64,000 bases of DNA from CAVTQY01 sp963736975. GTDB taxonomy: Bacteria; Pseudomonadota; Alphaproteobacteria; Acetobacterales; Acetobacteraceae. Both the position numbers and the translations under genes were made by a program. Shown piece by piece: positions 1 through 8,356 of the stretch. The stretch lies in contig CAVTQY010000001.1 in NCBI GenBank assembly GCA_963736975.1, forward strand, positions 1,612,001 to 1,676,000. The letters are read 5' to 3'. Within the stretch, counting starts at the first letter, position 1, and the number at the start of each line of letters is the position of its first letter. The notes under the pieces were generated by a model. The model ran no database searches and was not told the DNA's origin. It saw only the letters and a list, made by a program, of their open reading frames with translations.

Positions 1-123
1 GCCGGCTTTCTCGATCCGCTGCTCGCCGGAAAATACCTGGCCGGCGAGGATCAGCGCCCGTGCCCGTGCCCGGCTCTCGGCCAGTCCGCGCTCGACAAGG
101 GCCTGGTCGGCCCGCTGCTTCAC
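1..123 (-). CDS. tlyA: TlyA-family rRNA methyltransferase / hemolysin A, N-terminal fragment
   Basis: Only the first 41 codons are inside the window; the gene runs off the left edge. The reading begins at a GTG that overlaps the lpxC stop (GTGA) and gives VKQRADQALVERGLAESRAR and then a segment ending LAGQVFSGEQRIEKAG. This is the S4-type RNA-binding domain that starts TlyA proteins. TlyA enzymes are 2'-O-methyltransferases acting on ribosomal RNA; the methyltransferase domain would lie outside the window. The GTGA overlap implies translational coupling to lpxC at the distal end of the dcw cluster. The S4 identity is fairly secure from the first 40 residues. The function of the whole protein is assigned by family only, and no alternative start upstream is visible because the frame is inside lpxC. 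Confidence 0.72.
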   Translation of the reverse strand, partial: MKQRADQALVERGLAESRARARALILAGQVFSGEQRIEKAG

Positions 124-1043
124 GCGGCGGCGGAGACCGCTTCGGGCGTGAGAAGTTCCCAGGCCGAGGGATCGCCGAGCAGCGCACGTACCAAGCGCGC
201 GTTCAGCGCATGCCCAGAGCGGTGGCCGTTGAACCGGCCGCAGATGGGCGCGCCGGCCAGCGCGAGGTCGCCCACTGCGTCCAGCAGCTTATGACGGGCG
301 AATTCGTCCGCCATGCGAAGGCCACCGGGGTTCAGCACGCGCTCGCCCTCGACCACCACGGCGTTCTCCAGACTGCCGCCGCGCGCCAACCCCGCGGCGC
401 GCAACCGCTCGATGTCCTCGGCCAGCGCAAAGGTGCGGGCGCGGCAGAGCTGGTGGCGGAACGCTTCCGGCGTCAGCCGCAAGGATATCGACTGCCGGCC
501 GATCGCTACCGCGGCAAAGTCGATCGAGAGCGTCATGTGAAGCCCCGGTCCCCGGCCGGGAAGCAGCTCTACGAAAGCTTCGCCGTCCCCGACGCGGACC
601 GGGCGGAGCACATGGATCGTGGAGCGCGGCGCCTCCTGCTCGCGCACGCCGGCGCAGTCGATCAGGAACGCGAAGGGGGAAGCCGAGCCGTCCAGGATCG
701 GCACTTCCGGCCCGTCCAGCTCAATAACGGCATTATCGATCCCGCCGCCGGCCAATGCGGCCATCACATGCTCGATCGTGCCCACCCGCGCGGCCGGATT
801 GTCAGGATGCACGAGGTCCGTGGACAGTCTTGCGTCGGCGATGTGATCGATGCGCGCCGGGATTTCGGCGCCCAAATCCACCCGGTGGAACACGATGCCA
901 TGCCCAATCGGTGCCGGACGCAGGGTGATGCTGACCCGGCGACCCGAATGCAGGCCAACGCCCACGCAGCCGATCGGGGCCTTGAGCGTGCATTGGCATG
1001 TCATCGCGATCTGCGAGATCATGCTGAGCGGCATTCCGTCCAT
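120..1043 (-). CDS. lpxC: UDP-3-O-acyl-N-acetylglucosamine deacetylase
   Basis: LpxC performs the committed step of lipid A synthesis, deacetylating UDP-3-O-acyl-GlcNAc in the cytoplasm with a catalytic zinc. With the chosen ATG the protein is 307 residues, the normal size. The zinc ligands are visible as H92 in the TIEHVMAAL motif and H251/D255 in HKLLDAVGD; the general acid/base histidine is H278 in RSGHALN. The start was placed at 1043 because an AGGGGG ribosome-binding site precedes it by about four bases, and family members begin shortly before the CQCTLKAPIGCVGVGLHSG segment. An upstream in-frame start at 1124 would add 27 unrelated residues. It follows ftsZ after a 155-bp gap containing a possible terminator, the classical position for lpxC beside the division cluster. 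Confidence 0.95.
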   Translation of the reverse strand: MDGMPLSMISQIAMTCQCTLKAPIGCVGVGLHSGRRVSITLRPAPIGHGIVFHRVDLGAEIPARIDHIADARLSTDLVHPDNPAARVGTIEHVMAALAGGGIDNAVIELDGPEVPILDGSASPFAFLIDCAGVREQEAPRSTIHVLRPVRVGDGEAFVELLPGRGPGLHMTLSIDFAAVAIGRQSISLRLTPEAFRHQLCRARTFALAEDIERLRAAGLARGGSLENAVVVEGERVLNPGGLRMADEFARHKLLDAVGDLALAGAPICGRFNGHRSGHALNARLVRALLGDPSAWELLTPEAVSAAA

Positions 1044-1073
1044 CAGGCCCCCTTGTCCCGAGCCGTCGGCGCA

Positions 1074-1109
1074 ACAAAAAACAACGAGCCGTCCCAAACT
1101 ATGGACGGC
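1074..1109 (-). terminator. Putative intrinsic terminator between ftsZ and lpxC
   Basis: On the minus strand a 7-bp perfect stem (GCCGTCC/GGACGGC, loop of 8) is followed six bases later by a run of six T. It would end transcription coming from ftsZ. The lpxC start codon is only about 30 bases further on, so lpxC must depend on read-through or on a promoter in the AT-richer stretch 1110-1198. The T-run is a little far from the stem, so termination may be partial. Confidence 0.5.
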
Positions 1110-1198
1110 CCGTCCGATTCGCAAGTCACTCTTTATTGCTGAATATTTCCGCCGAAGTCCCTGAATTTACGATATTCACGCATACGAGAGCACTACTT

Positions 1199-2749
1199 TC
1201 AGGAGGATTGGCGACGGAGGAAGGTGGGTATTTCGATCCCCATTTCGTCCCCGGCAACGGGCCGGACCGAGGCGCGCACCACCGGTTCGGAGCGCATCTC
1301 CGGGCTGACCGTCGGCTCGACCCGCTCCGGCGCGGGATCGCCGGCCGCGCCGGTGCGGCGACGAAATACACCGGTGACCGTGCCGAACAGGCTGGGACGC
1401 CCGGGCTCCGGCGGCGGCGGCGGTTCGGCTTGGCCCGCCGGTTCGGCGAACAAAGTGGACCGCGGCCGCGCACCGAGCGGCTGCGGCACCCCGCCCGGCC
1501 GCACCTGCATCGGCATCTCCGCCAACGCATGCTCGACCGGCGCCTCGGCCGTCGCTTGCTGCATTGCCGGCGATGGCATCGAGGGGCGCAGCGCGACGGC
1601 CGGCATCACCGGGTTCATCGCCGGGCTTACCCCAGGGCTCATCCCTTGGCTCATCCCCGGCACGGTACCGAACGGCATGGCCATGCCTGCGTGTGCAGGC
1701 GTGACGATCGGCGCCTGGATCGGCCCGGCGCCGCCGCCAACCGCCACAAGCCGCGGCCGCTGCTGCTCCTGCTGCGCCGGCGTGTCGATTCCGGTTGCAA
1801 CCACCGACACGCGTATCCGCCCCGAGAGCGCTTCATCGATAGCCGAGCCGAAGATGATGTTGGCGTCCTCGTCCACCTCCTCGCGAATGCGGTTGGCCGC
1901 CTGATCGACCTCGAACAGCGTCATGTCGTCGCCGCCCGTGATGTTGATCAGCAGGCCGCGCGCGCCGGCCATCGAGGTGTCTTCCAACAGCGGGTTGCTG
2001 ATCGCCGCCTCGGCGGCGCGGATGGCTCGGTTCTCGCCCTCCGCTTCACCTGTACCCATCATCGCCTTGCCCATCTCGGCCATGACGGTGCGGATATCAG
2101 CGAAATCCAAATTCACGAGCCCGGGCGCCATCATCAGGTCGGTCACGCCCCGCACGCCCATATACAGGACCTGGTCGGCCATCTTGAACGCTTCGCGCCA
2201 AGTGGTGCGGTCGTTCGCCATCCTGAACAGGTTCTGGTTCGGGATAACGATCAGCGTATCGACATAGTGCTGCAGCTCCTCGATGCCCTGATCAGCGCAG
2301 CGGGCGCGGCGGGTGCCTTCGAAGGAAAAGGGCTTCGTCACCACGCCCACAGTCAGGATATTCCGCTCCCGCGCCATGCGGGCGATCACCGGCGCCGCAC
2401 CGGTTCCGGTGCCGCCGCCCATCCCGGCGGTGATAAACACCATGTGGCAGCCATCCAGATGCCGGCTCAGCTCGTCCGCCGCTTCCTCCGCCGCCGCCTT
2501 GCCGATCTCCGGCTTGGCACCGGCGCCGAGGCCCTGCGTGATGTGCGGGCCGAGCTGGATGCGCCGGTCGGCGCGGCTGTGCATGAGCTGCTGCGCGTCG
2601 GTGTTCGCCACCACGAACTCCACGCCCTGCAGATTGGCCGTGATCATGTTATCGACGGCATTGGTGCCGCCGCCGCCCACGCCGATCACGGTGATCCGCG
2701 GCGTAAAGTCGGTATGTACCTGCTGCGGGATGGTGAGATTGAGTGTCAT
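1199..2749 (-). CDS. ftsZ: Cell division protein FtsZ
   Basis: FtsZ is the tubulin-like GTPase that polymerises into the cytokinetic Z-ring. The tubulin signature GGGTGTG is at residues 111-117, the N-terminal glycine loop VIGVGGGGTN at about 21-30, and the catalytic T7 loop follows NLDFADIRTVM near residue 215. The GTPase core ends near residue 325. A long disordered linker of about 175 residues follows, rich in Pro, Met and Ala and holding a short degenerate GMS/GVS/AMNP repeat. The conserved C-terminal peptide EIPTFLRRQ, which binds FtsA and other partners, closes the protein. Length is 516 residues, long but ordinary for alphaproteobacteria. ftsA lies 75 bp upstream on the same strand, and a putative terminator follows the gene. 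Confidence 0.98.
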   Translation of the reverse strand: MTLNLTIPQQVHTDFTPRITVIGVGGGGTNAVDNMITANLQGVEFVVANTDAQQLMHSRADRRIQLGPHITQGLGAGAKPEIGKAAAEEAADELSRHLDGCHMVFITAGMGGGTGTGAAPVIARMARERNILTVGVVTKPFSFEGTRRARCADQGIEELQHYVDTLIVIPNQNLFRMANDRTTWREAFKMADQVLYMGVRGVTDLMMAPGLVNLDFADIRTVMAEMGKAMMGTGEAEGENRAIRAAEAAISNPLLEDTSMAGARGLLINITGGDDMTLFEVDQAANRIREEVDEDANIIFGSAIDEALSGRIRVSVVATGIDTPAQQEQQRPRLVAVGGGAGPIQAPIVTPAHAGMAMPFGTVPGMSQGMSPGVSPAMNPVMPAVALRPSMPSPAMQQATAEAPVEHALAEMPMQVRPGGVPQPLGARPRSTLFAEPAGQAEPPPPPEPGRPSLFGTVTGVFRRRTGAAGDPAPERVEPTVSPEMRSEPVVRASVRPVAGDEMGIEIPTFLRRQSS

Positions 2750-2824
2750 GGCGACGTGTTCCTCAGGCCATTCGAGACGTTGAAGCTGTCGGTTGCGATT
2801 CGCTGCAAGAATCCGATCCCCTCG

Positions 2825-4141
2825 CTACACCCGGTCTTTCAGGAAGTTGACGAAGCGACGAAACAATCCGGCCGGTGCCGCCGGCTCCAGGTCGATGTCG
2901 TGCATCGTGCGGCCGCCGCCGGCGGCCCAGGCGAGCAGGCCGGCGGCGGTGGCGAAAGCCGGACCGGCGGCGGCGTCAGGAAGGCCGCGCAGTGCCGCCG
3001 GGCGGCCCAGGCGCACCTGCTTGCCTAGAATCCGCGCGCCCAACTCGCGCACTCCGGCGAGTTGGCAGGCGCCGCCGGTCAACACCACGCGGTTGCCGGC
3101 CGCGCGCGACAGCCCGGAGCTTTCAAGCCGCTCCTTGACCATCTCGAAGGTTTCTTCGAGCCGCGGGCGGATGATGCTCACCACCATGCTGCGCGGCACT
3201 TTCGCCAGTTGGTGGTCTTCCTCGCCGACCAGCGGCACCGGCAGCATCTCGCGCTCGTCGTCCGGCGAAGACTGCACGTTGCCGTACAGCGTCTTCAACC
3301 GTTCGGCATGCGCCACCGGTGTCGATAACAGCCGGGCGAGATCGTTCGTCACATGCACGCCGCCGACCGGGAGTTGCGCCGTGTGCAGCAACTGCCCTTC
3401 GGCGAAGACCGCCATGCCGGTGGTGCCGCCGCCCATGTCGATGACCGTCGCACCCAGCTCGCGCTCGTCCTCGACCAGCGCGGCAAGGCCGGCTGCCATC
3501 GGAGCCGATACCAGCTCGGCGATGTCGAGATCGCAGCGCGCGATGCAGGCGCCGAGCGAACGCAGCGCGGTCACTGCGGCGTCGATAATATGCAACCGCG
3601 CGGTGAGCGTGGTGCAGAACAGGCCGCGCGGATCGAGCACCCGCTCGGTCGAATCGGCGGAGAACGCCAGCGGCAGCGCGTGAATGATCTCGCGGCCGTC
3701 CAGCTCCGCGCGCAAACGACCTTCGGTCACCACGCGCCGGATGTCGCTGTCTTCTATCGGACGTCCGCCGCCGCTCGGCGTGCCGATCTGCCACTGCACA
3801 TTGAACAAGCGGCTTTCCGGCTGCCCGCAGGTGAGGTTCACCGTAACGCCGCGCAGCCGCGTGTCGGCCATGTCCTCGGCCTGACCGACGGCGGCGCGGA
3901 TGGCGCGCTCGGCTTCATCGAGATCGACCACGCCGCCGCCGCGCACGCCTTTGCCCTTGTGCCAGCCGAACCCGAGCACACGCAACGTGCCGTCGCTCTC
4001 GCTGCGACCGATGAGGCAGACGATCTTGGTGGTGCCGATATCCAGGACGCCGAAGGGGCCGCTGCGCCCGTGCCGCGGCCGGTCGGAGTCGTCCGGCTCC
4101 ATGCCCTGCGGCGGCAGCACGCGACGGGACATGTCGTTCAT
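2825..4141 (-). CDS. ftsA: Cell division protein FtsA
   Basis: FtsA is the actin-like ATPase that tethers FtsZ to the inner membrane and recruits later division proteins. The fold is seen in GVLDIGTTKIVCLIG (phosphate 1), the SHS2/1C region, VIDMGGGTTGMAVF (phosphate 2) and VLTGGACQLAGV (adenosine motif). The C-terminus ends in an amphipathic stretch, LFRRFVNFLKDRV, fitting the membrane-targeting helix. The chosen start (MNDMSRR) lies 10 bp after the ftsQ stop and has an AGG-type ribosome-binding site. The open frame continues upstream into ftsQ but without family similarity. Length from this start is 438 residues. It is followed 75 bp later by ftsZ in the same direction. Confidence 0.96.
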   Translation of the reverse strand: MNDMSRRVLPPQGMEPDDSDRPRHGRSGPFGVLDIGTTKIVCLIGRSESDGTLRVLGFGWHKGKGVRGGGVVDLDEAERAIRAAVGQAEDMADTRLRGVTVNLTCGQPESRLFNVQWQIGTPSGGGRPIEDSDIRRVVTEGRLRAELDGREIIHALPLAFSADSTERVLDPRGLFCTTLTARLHIIDAAVTALRSLGACIARCDLDIAELVSAPMAAGLAALVEDERELGATVIDMGGGTTGMAVFAEGQLLHTAQLPVGGVHVTNDLARLLSTPVAHAERLKTLYGNVQSSPDDEREMLPVPLVGEEDHQLAKVPRSMVVSIIRPRLEETFEMVKERLESSGLSRAAGNRVVLTGGACQLAGVRELGARILGKQVRLGRPAALRGLPDAAAGPAFATAAGLLAWAAGGGRTMHDIDLEPAAPAGLFRRFVNFLKDRV

Positions 4142-4151
4142 AGCGTATGCC

Positions 4152-5028
4152 TCACGTCTGCTTCTTTGCCGGTGCGGAGGGGTGGCCAGCGCTGTCGGCC
4201 GGCTGGGCGACGGCGCGGATCGGGTGCAGCACAAGCTCGTTCGGCAGCCGCAGATCGATCCAGGTAATCGGCCGGTCCAGCAGCTTATGTTGCTCCTCGA
4301 GCTGCGCGAGCCGGTCCAGCGCGGCGGCCTCATGGCCTTCGGGCAGCAGGACGCTCGGCCCCGATTTCATCTGCAAGTTCCAGCGCCGCTCGCCGACGCG
4401 CACCGCAGCGACAAGCCGGTCGCTGATGTGCGGATGGTCGTTCAGCGCATCGATCAGCGCGGCCGCGCCCGCCGGCGCGCCAGGGCCGACCAGCAACGGC
4501 AACTGGCGGAAGTCGGCGACATTCTGGTTGGTGACGATCTGACCGGCGCGGTCGATCAGCACGAATTTTCCCTGGTTCTGCCAGATCGCGAACGGCCGGC
4601 GCTCCTGCAGCTGCACCACGATCGTTCCGGGCAGGCGCCGTTCGAACGGTGGCGTGCGCCACCCACGACAGCGTCTCGATTCGACGGGCCGCCTGCTCGA
4701 CCGAAAAGCCGAGGACCGGATCGCCGACCGCGACGCCGAGCGTGGCACGCAGCAGCGGTTCCGGTGTGTTGGCGCGCCCTTCGATCTGGATTTGCGTGAC
4801 CTTGAGACCGGTGAAACCGGTCGCGTTCAGCAACCGCTCGCGCAGGCGCGCGACAGTTCCACCCGGCTCGGCCGAGTGCACCAGCACCAAGCCGAACAGC
4901 ACAACAGCACAGCCGAAACTCAGCCAGCCGGCCGGGCGCAGCAACCGCCGTTGCCGCCGGAGCAACAGTTTCAGCCGGCCCGGCCGGTCGTTGACCGAGT
5001 TGCGCGGCGTGGGGCCTACACGCGGCAT
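4152..5028 (-). CDS. ftsQ: Cell division protein FtsQ, interrupted by a one-base frameshift
   Basis: FtsQ is a bitopic membrane protein of the divisome (FtsQLB). The first frame gives a basic cytoplasmic tail, one transmembrane segment (about residues 37-55) and the start of the POTRA domain (GLKVTQIQIEGRANTP... through LSWVAHATV). It then becomes nonsense at about position 4645. The sense continues in another frame as ERRLPGTIVVQLQERRPFAI and onward to the stop at 4152. Removing one A from the AA at 4645-4646 restores T-V-E-R-R-L-P-G-T and a 291-residue protein of normal length. The start at 5028 overlaps the ddl stop by 13 bases. ftsQ is essential in most bacteria, so I favour a sequence error over a real pseudogene. 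Confidence 0.9.
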
Positions 5029-5937
5029 GCCGCGTTCTCCACCATCCACGCGCACAGCGCGGGGAAGCTCATGCCGTGATGCGCCGCTTGTTCGGGCAGC
5101 AGTGAGGTCGGGGTGAGCCCGGGTTGGGTGTTGACCTCCAGCAGCACCAAGCGGCCCGGCTCGCCCGCCGTATCGTCGTAACGGAAATCGGCGCGCGTGG
5201 CGCCGCGGCAGCCAAGCGCCCGATGCGCCGCCAGTGCTACATCCAGCGCGCGGTCGTAGCTGTCCGGATGAATACCGGCCGGGATGACGTGGCGCGACCC
5301 GCCATCGGCGTATTTCGATTCGTAATCATAGAACACGCCGGCTTCCGCGATGATTTCGGTCACCGCGAGCGGCCGGTCGCCCATCACGGCCACGGTCAGC
5401 TCGCGGCCGGGGACGTATTCCTCGACCATTGCCGCCCGGCCGTAGCGCCAGGTGCGCGCAACCTCCGCACGCCGGTTGTCGCCGTTGCGGATGATCTCGA
5501 ACTCCGACCGAGGAGCCTTCGTTGACGGGTTTGATCACATACGGGCGGGCGATCGGATCGGCGGCTTCTAAATCCTCCAGGCCGATGACTTGGCCGCACG
5601 CCACCGGCAATCCGGCGGCGACAAACACCGCCTTGGCGGCCGCCTTGTCCATCGCCAGGGCCGACGCACGCACGCCGGAATGTGTGTAGGGGATGCCGAG
5701 CCAGTCGAGGATGCCCTGTATGGCGCCGTCCTCGCCATAGCGGCCGTGCAGGGCGTTGAACACGGCATCGGGCGGCGGCGCGAGTGCCGCCAGCACGGCG
5801 CCGAGGTCGCGACCGACTTCGATCGGCGTCACGTCGAACCCGGCTTCCCGCAACGCACCGATCACCTGAAGGCCGGAGCACAGGCTGACCTCGCGTTCCG
5901 CCGAGATGCCGCCGTAAAGGACCGCCACGCGGGTCAT
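5016..5937 (-). CDS. ddl: D-alanine--D-alanine ligase, interrupted by a one-base frameshift
   Basis: Ddl is an ATP-grasp enzyme making the D-Ala-D-Ala dipeptide for peptidoglycan. The N-terminal part is clear (MTRVAVLYGGISAEREVSL, then NALHGRYGEDGAIQG and the ATP-binding VIKPVNEGSSVGV). At about 5500 the frame is lost. The downstream part appears in the next frame, from VEEYVPGRELTVAVMGD to the metal/substrate motif LEVNTQPGLTPTSLLPEQA. Deleting one A from the AA at 5500-5501 joins GSSVGV to EIIRNGDNRRAEVA and restores a 306-residue protein. The start overlaps the murB stop (ATGA). The insertion context (CTCGAACTCC on the plus strand) is the same as in the binding-protein gene at 34069. A second ddl elsewhere could compensate, but a sequence error is likelier. 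Confidence 0.9.
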
Positions 5938-6926
5938 GCGTCTCCCCTCCCCTCGCGGGAGGGAGTCAGGGGGAGGGGGCCCCTCGCAGGCACGCCAATG
6001 CGGCGGATCTCCCATTCCAGCGTCACGCCGGTGGCGGCGTGGACGCGGCGGCGGACCTCCTCGCCAAGGCCTTCGAGATCGGCGGCCGTGGCGGTGCCGT
6101 TGTTGATCAGGAAATTGCAGTGCTTCTCCGAAACCCTGGCGCCGCCGCGGGTGAAACCCCTGCAGCCGGCCGCGTCGATCAACTCCCAGGCTTTCATCCC
6201 TGGCGGGTTCTGGAATGTTGAGCCGCCGGTGCGGGAATGGACCGGCTGCGTGGCCTCGCGGGTCGCGCGGATCTCCGTCATGCGCGCGGCGATCGCGGCG
6301 CGGATGCCGGGGCGGGCGCGCAGCCTTGCGCGGACGACCACCGCGCCATGCGACAGGCGCGCGTGGCGGTAGGCGAAGGCGAGACCGGCGGCCGACAGGC
6401 GCAACTTTTCGCCCGTACGCGTAACGATGTCGGCCCAGTCGAGACAGTCGGCGATTTCGCCGCCATAGGCGCCGGCATTCATCGCCACTGCGCCGCCGAT
6501 CGTGCCGGGGATGCCGGAGAGAAACTCGACCCCGGTCAGCCCGGCGGCAGCCGCGTGTTCGGCGACAGTCACGTCGAGCGCCGCCGCACCCGCAATGATC
6601 CCGTCGGGCTCGGTCGTGATCGCGGAGAAGCCGCGCGCGAGCCGGATAGTCGCGCCCGGCATTCCGCCGTCGCGTATGATAAGATTGGAGCACGCGCCGA
6701 TGACGTGCACCGGTACCTGGTGATCGAGCCTGGCGAGGAACGCGGCAAGGTCGTCGGCATCGGCGGGACGTACCAACAACTCGGCCGGACCGCCGACGCG
6801 GAACCACGTGAAGGCGGCGACGGGGGCGTCGTGCTGAAGACGACCGCGCACTGCCCCCTCCCCCATCGATCCGCTTCGCGGCTCGATCCCACCCGCAACG
6901 GGAGGGGGGATGATGGCGGCGCTCAT
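5934..6926 (-). CDS. murB: UDP-N-acetylenolpyruvoylglucosamine reductase
   Basis: MurB reduces UDP-GlcNAc-enolpyruvate to UDP-MurNAc with NADPH and FAD in the cytoplasm. FAD-domain motifs are visible: FRVGGPAELLVRP near residue 41, GACSNLIIRDGG, and SGIPGTIGGAVAMNAGAYGG. The catalytic-domain motif RTGGSTFQNPPG and the terminal region RVSEKHCNFLINNGTATA follow. Two oddities come from dispersed palindromes. Residues about 6-30 (PPPVAGGIEPRSGSMGEG) and the last 17 residues are repeat-encoded and are not normal MurB sequence. The start MSAAII at 6926 overlaps the murC stop (ATGA). The stop overlaps the ddl start in the same way, so murC, murB and ddl are translationally coupled. Confidence 0.95.
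   Translation of the reverse strand: MSAAIIPPPVAGGIEPRSGSMGEGAVRGRLQHDAPVAAFTWFRVGGPAELLVRPADADDLAAFLARLDHQVPVHVIGACSNLIIRDGGMPGATIRLARGFSAITTEPDGIIAGAAALDVTVAEHAAAAGLTGVEFLSGIPGTIGGAVAMNAGAYGGEIADCLDWADIVTRTGEKLRLSAAGLAFAYRHARLSHGAVVVRARLRARPGIRAAIAARMTEIRATREATQPVHSRTGGSTFQNPPGMKAWELIDAAGCRGFTRGGARVSEKHCNFLINNGTATAADLEGLGEEVRRRVHAATGVTLEWEIRRIGVPARGPLPLTPSREGRGDA
5937..5990. repeat. GC-rich dispersed palindrome at the murB/ddl junction
   Basis: The plus strand has CCCCTCCCCTCGCGGGAGGG followed closely by GTCAGGGGGAGGGGG, an imperfect nested palindrome. It encodes the last 17 residues of MurB (GPLPLTPSREGRGDA ending), beyond the normal end of the enzyme. Related sequences occur at 6837, 11762, 51172 and around the IS481 element (49119 and 50546). 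Confidence 0.7.
6837..6911. repeat. GC-rich dispersed palindrome inside murB (5' end)
   Basis: The plus strand reads CCCCATCGATCCGCTTCG followed by a short variable part and ACGGGAGGGGGG. The first half is shared with 49130-49148, where an IS481 element has split another copy. It is translated as MurB residues 6-30. Confidence 0.7.
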
Positions 6927-8356
6927 GCGGCGGTTCCCGGGCGGCGGGCGGTTTGCAGGGCAGAGAGTTCGCCAGGCAGGGCGGCGGCCCATTGGGTGAT
7001 GTTGCCGGCACCGAGGCAGACGACGAAATCGCCCGGTTTGGCGATGGCGTAGATCATCTCTGCCAACCGTTCGGGGCTGGGCAGGGGCACAACGCTGCGA
7101 TGGCCGCGGGCGCGGAGGCCTTCGATCAGGGCGTCGCGGGTGACGCCGGGAATGGGGGATTCGCCGGCCGGATAGACGTCTGCGACGATCACCGTGCCGG
7201 CGTCGTTCATGCAGGCGCAGAATTCGTTGAAAAGCGAATGAAGACGTGTGTAACGATGCGGCTGCACCACCGCGACCACGTTGCGCGCACCGGCCTGACG
7301 AGCGGCTTTCAGCACGGCGGCGATCTCCACCGGATGGTGGCCGTAGTCGTCGATCACCGTGATGCCGCCGGTTTCACCGGTCTTGGTGAAGCGCCGTTTC
7401 ACCCCGCGGAACGCGGCGAAGGCGCTGCGCAGCGTGTCGTCGTCAATCATCATCTCGACGCCGACGGCAACGGCCGCCAGTGCGTTCTGCACGTTGTGCT
7501 GGCCGAGCATCGGCAGCCGGAACGGGCCCATTTTGCGCGACCGGTTCCGCGTGCGATCGGTCACCACCACCTCGAAAGTGGCACCCAGCCGGTCCGCGAC
7601 GATCCGTTCGGCGCGCACATCCGACTGCGGCGAAAAGCCGTAAGTGATGATGCGCCGGTCCGACAGGCGCGGGATCATCTGCTGCACCGCCGGATGATCG
7701 ATGCACAGTACGGCGAAACCGTAGAACGGGATGTTGGCAACGAACTGGTCGTAGCCGGCCACCATCGCTTCCGGCGTGCCCCAGTGATCGAGATGCTCGG
7801 GGTCCATATTGGTGACCACGGCGATCACCGCCGGCAGGCGCAGGAAGCTGCCATCGCTCTCATCGGCCTCGACCACCATCCACTCGCCGGCGCCGAGCCG
7901 GGTGTTGGTACCGTAGGCATTGACGATGCCGCCATTGATCACGGTGGGATCGAGCCGCGCCGCTTCCAGCACGGCGGCGATCAGGCTGGTGGTCGTGGTC
8001 TTGCCATGCGTGCCGCCGACCGCGACCGACCATTTCAGCCGCATCAGCTCGGCCAGCATCTCGGCGCGGCGCACCACCGGCAGGAAGCGGGCGCGTGCCG
8101 CCAAAACCTCGGGGTTGTCGGCTTTCACCGCCGACGACACGACCACGACCTGCGCACGACCGAGATGGCTCGCGTCATGACCGATGCTGACCGGGATGCC
8201 GGCATCGCGCAGGCGGCGGACATTGGCCGAATCGGCAATGTCGCTGCCCTGCACGCTGTAGCCGAGCGTGTGAAGCACCTCGGCGATGCCGGACATGCCG
8301 ATGCCGCCGATGCCGACGAAATGGATGGTTCCGATCGAAAGCGGCAGCGCCCTCAT
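6923..8356 (-). CDS. murC: UDP-N-acetylmuramate--L-alanine ligase
   Basis: MurC adds the first residue, L-alanine, to UDP-MurNAc using ATP. The N-terminal Rossmann motif HFVGIGGIGMSGIAEVL (residues 12-28), the central P-loop GGTHGKTTTT (114-123) and the EADESDGSF motif are all present. Length is 477 residues, normal for the family. The start at 8356 gives MRALPLS and overlaps the murG stop (ATGA). The frame is open far upstream inside murG but lacks similarity there. The gene ends with ATGA overlapping murB. It sits in the middle of the dcw cluster in the usual murG-murC-murB order. Confidence 0.97.
   Translation of the reverse strand: MRALPLSIGTIHFVGIGGIGMSGIAEVLHTLGYSVQGSDIADSANVRRLRDAGIPVSIGHDASHLGRAQVVVVSSAVKADNPEVLAARARFLPVVRRAEMLAELMRLKWSVAVGGTHGKTTTTSLIAAVLEAARLDPTVINGGIVNAYGTNTRLGAGEWMVVEADESDGSFLRLPAVIAVVTNMDPEHLDHWGTPEAMVAGYDQFVANIPFYGFAVLCIDHPAVQQMIPRLSDRRIITYGFSPQSDVRAERIVADRLGATFEVVVTDRTRNRSRKMGPFRLPMLGQHNVQNALAAVAVGVEMMIDDDTLRSAFAAFRGVKRRFTKTGETGGITVIDDYGHHPVEIAAVLKAARQAGARNVVAVVQPHRYTRLHSLFNEFCACMNDAGTVIVADVYPAGESPIPGVTRDALIEGLRARGHRSVVPLPSPERLAEMIYAIAKPGDFVVCLGAGNITQWAAALPGELSALQTARRPGTAA

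Noticed and set aside
4152..5028. Programmed frameshifting in ftsQ
   Set aside because: No slippery sequence or stimulatory structure is visible, and the same extra-A context breaks ddl and a transport gene, which fits an error better.
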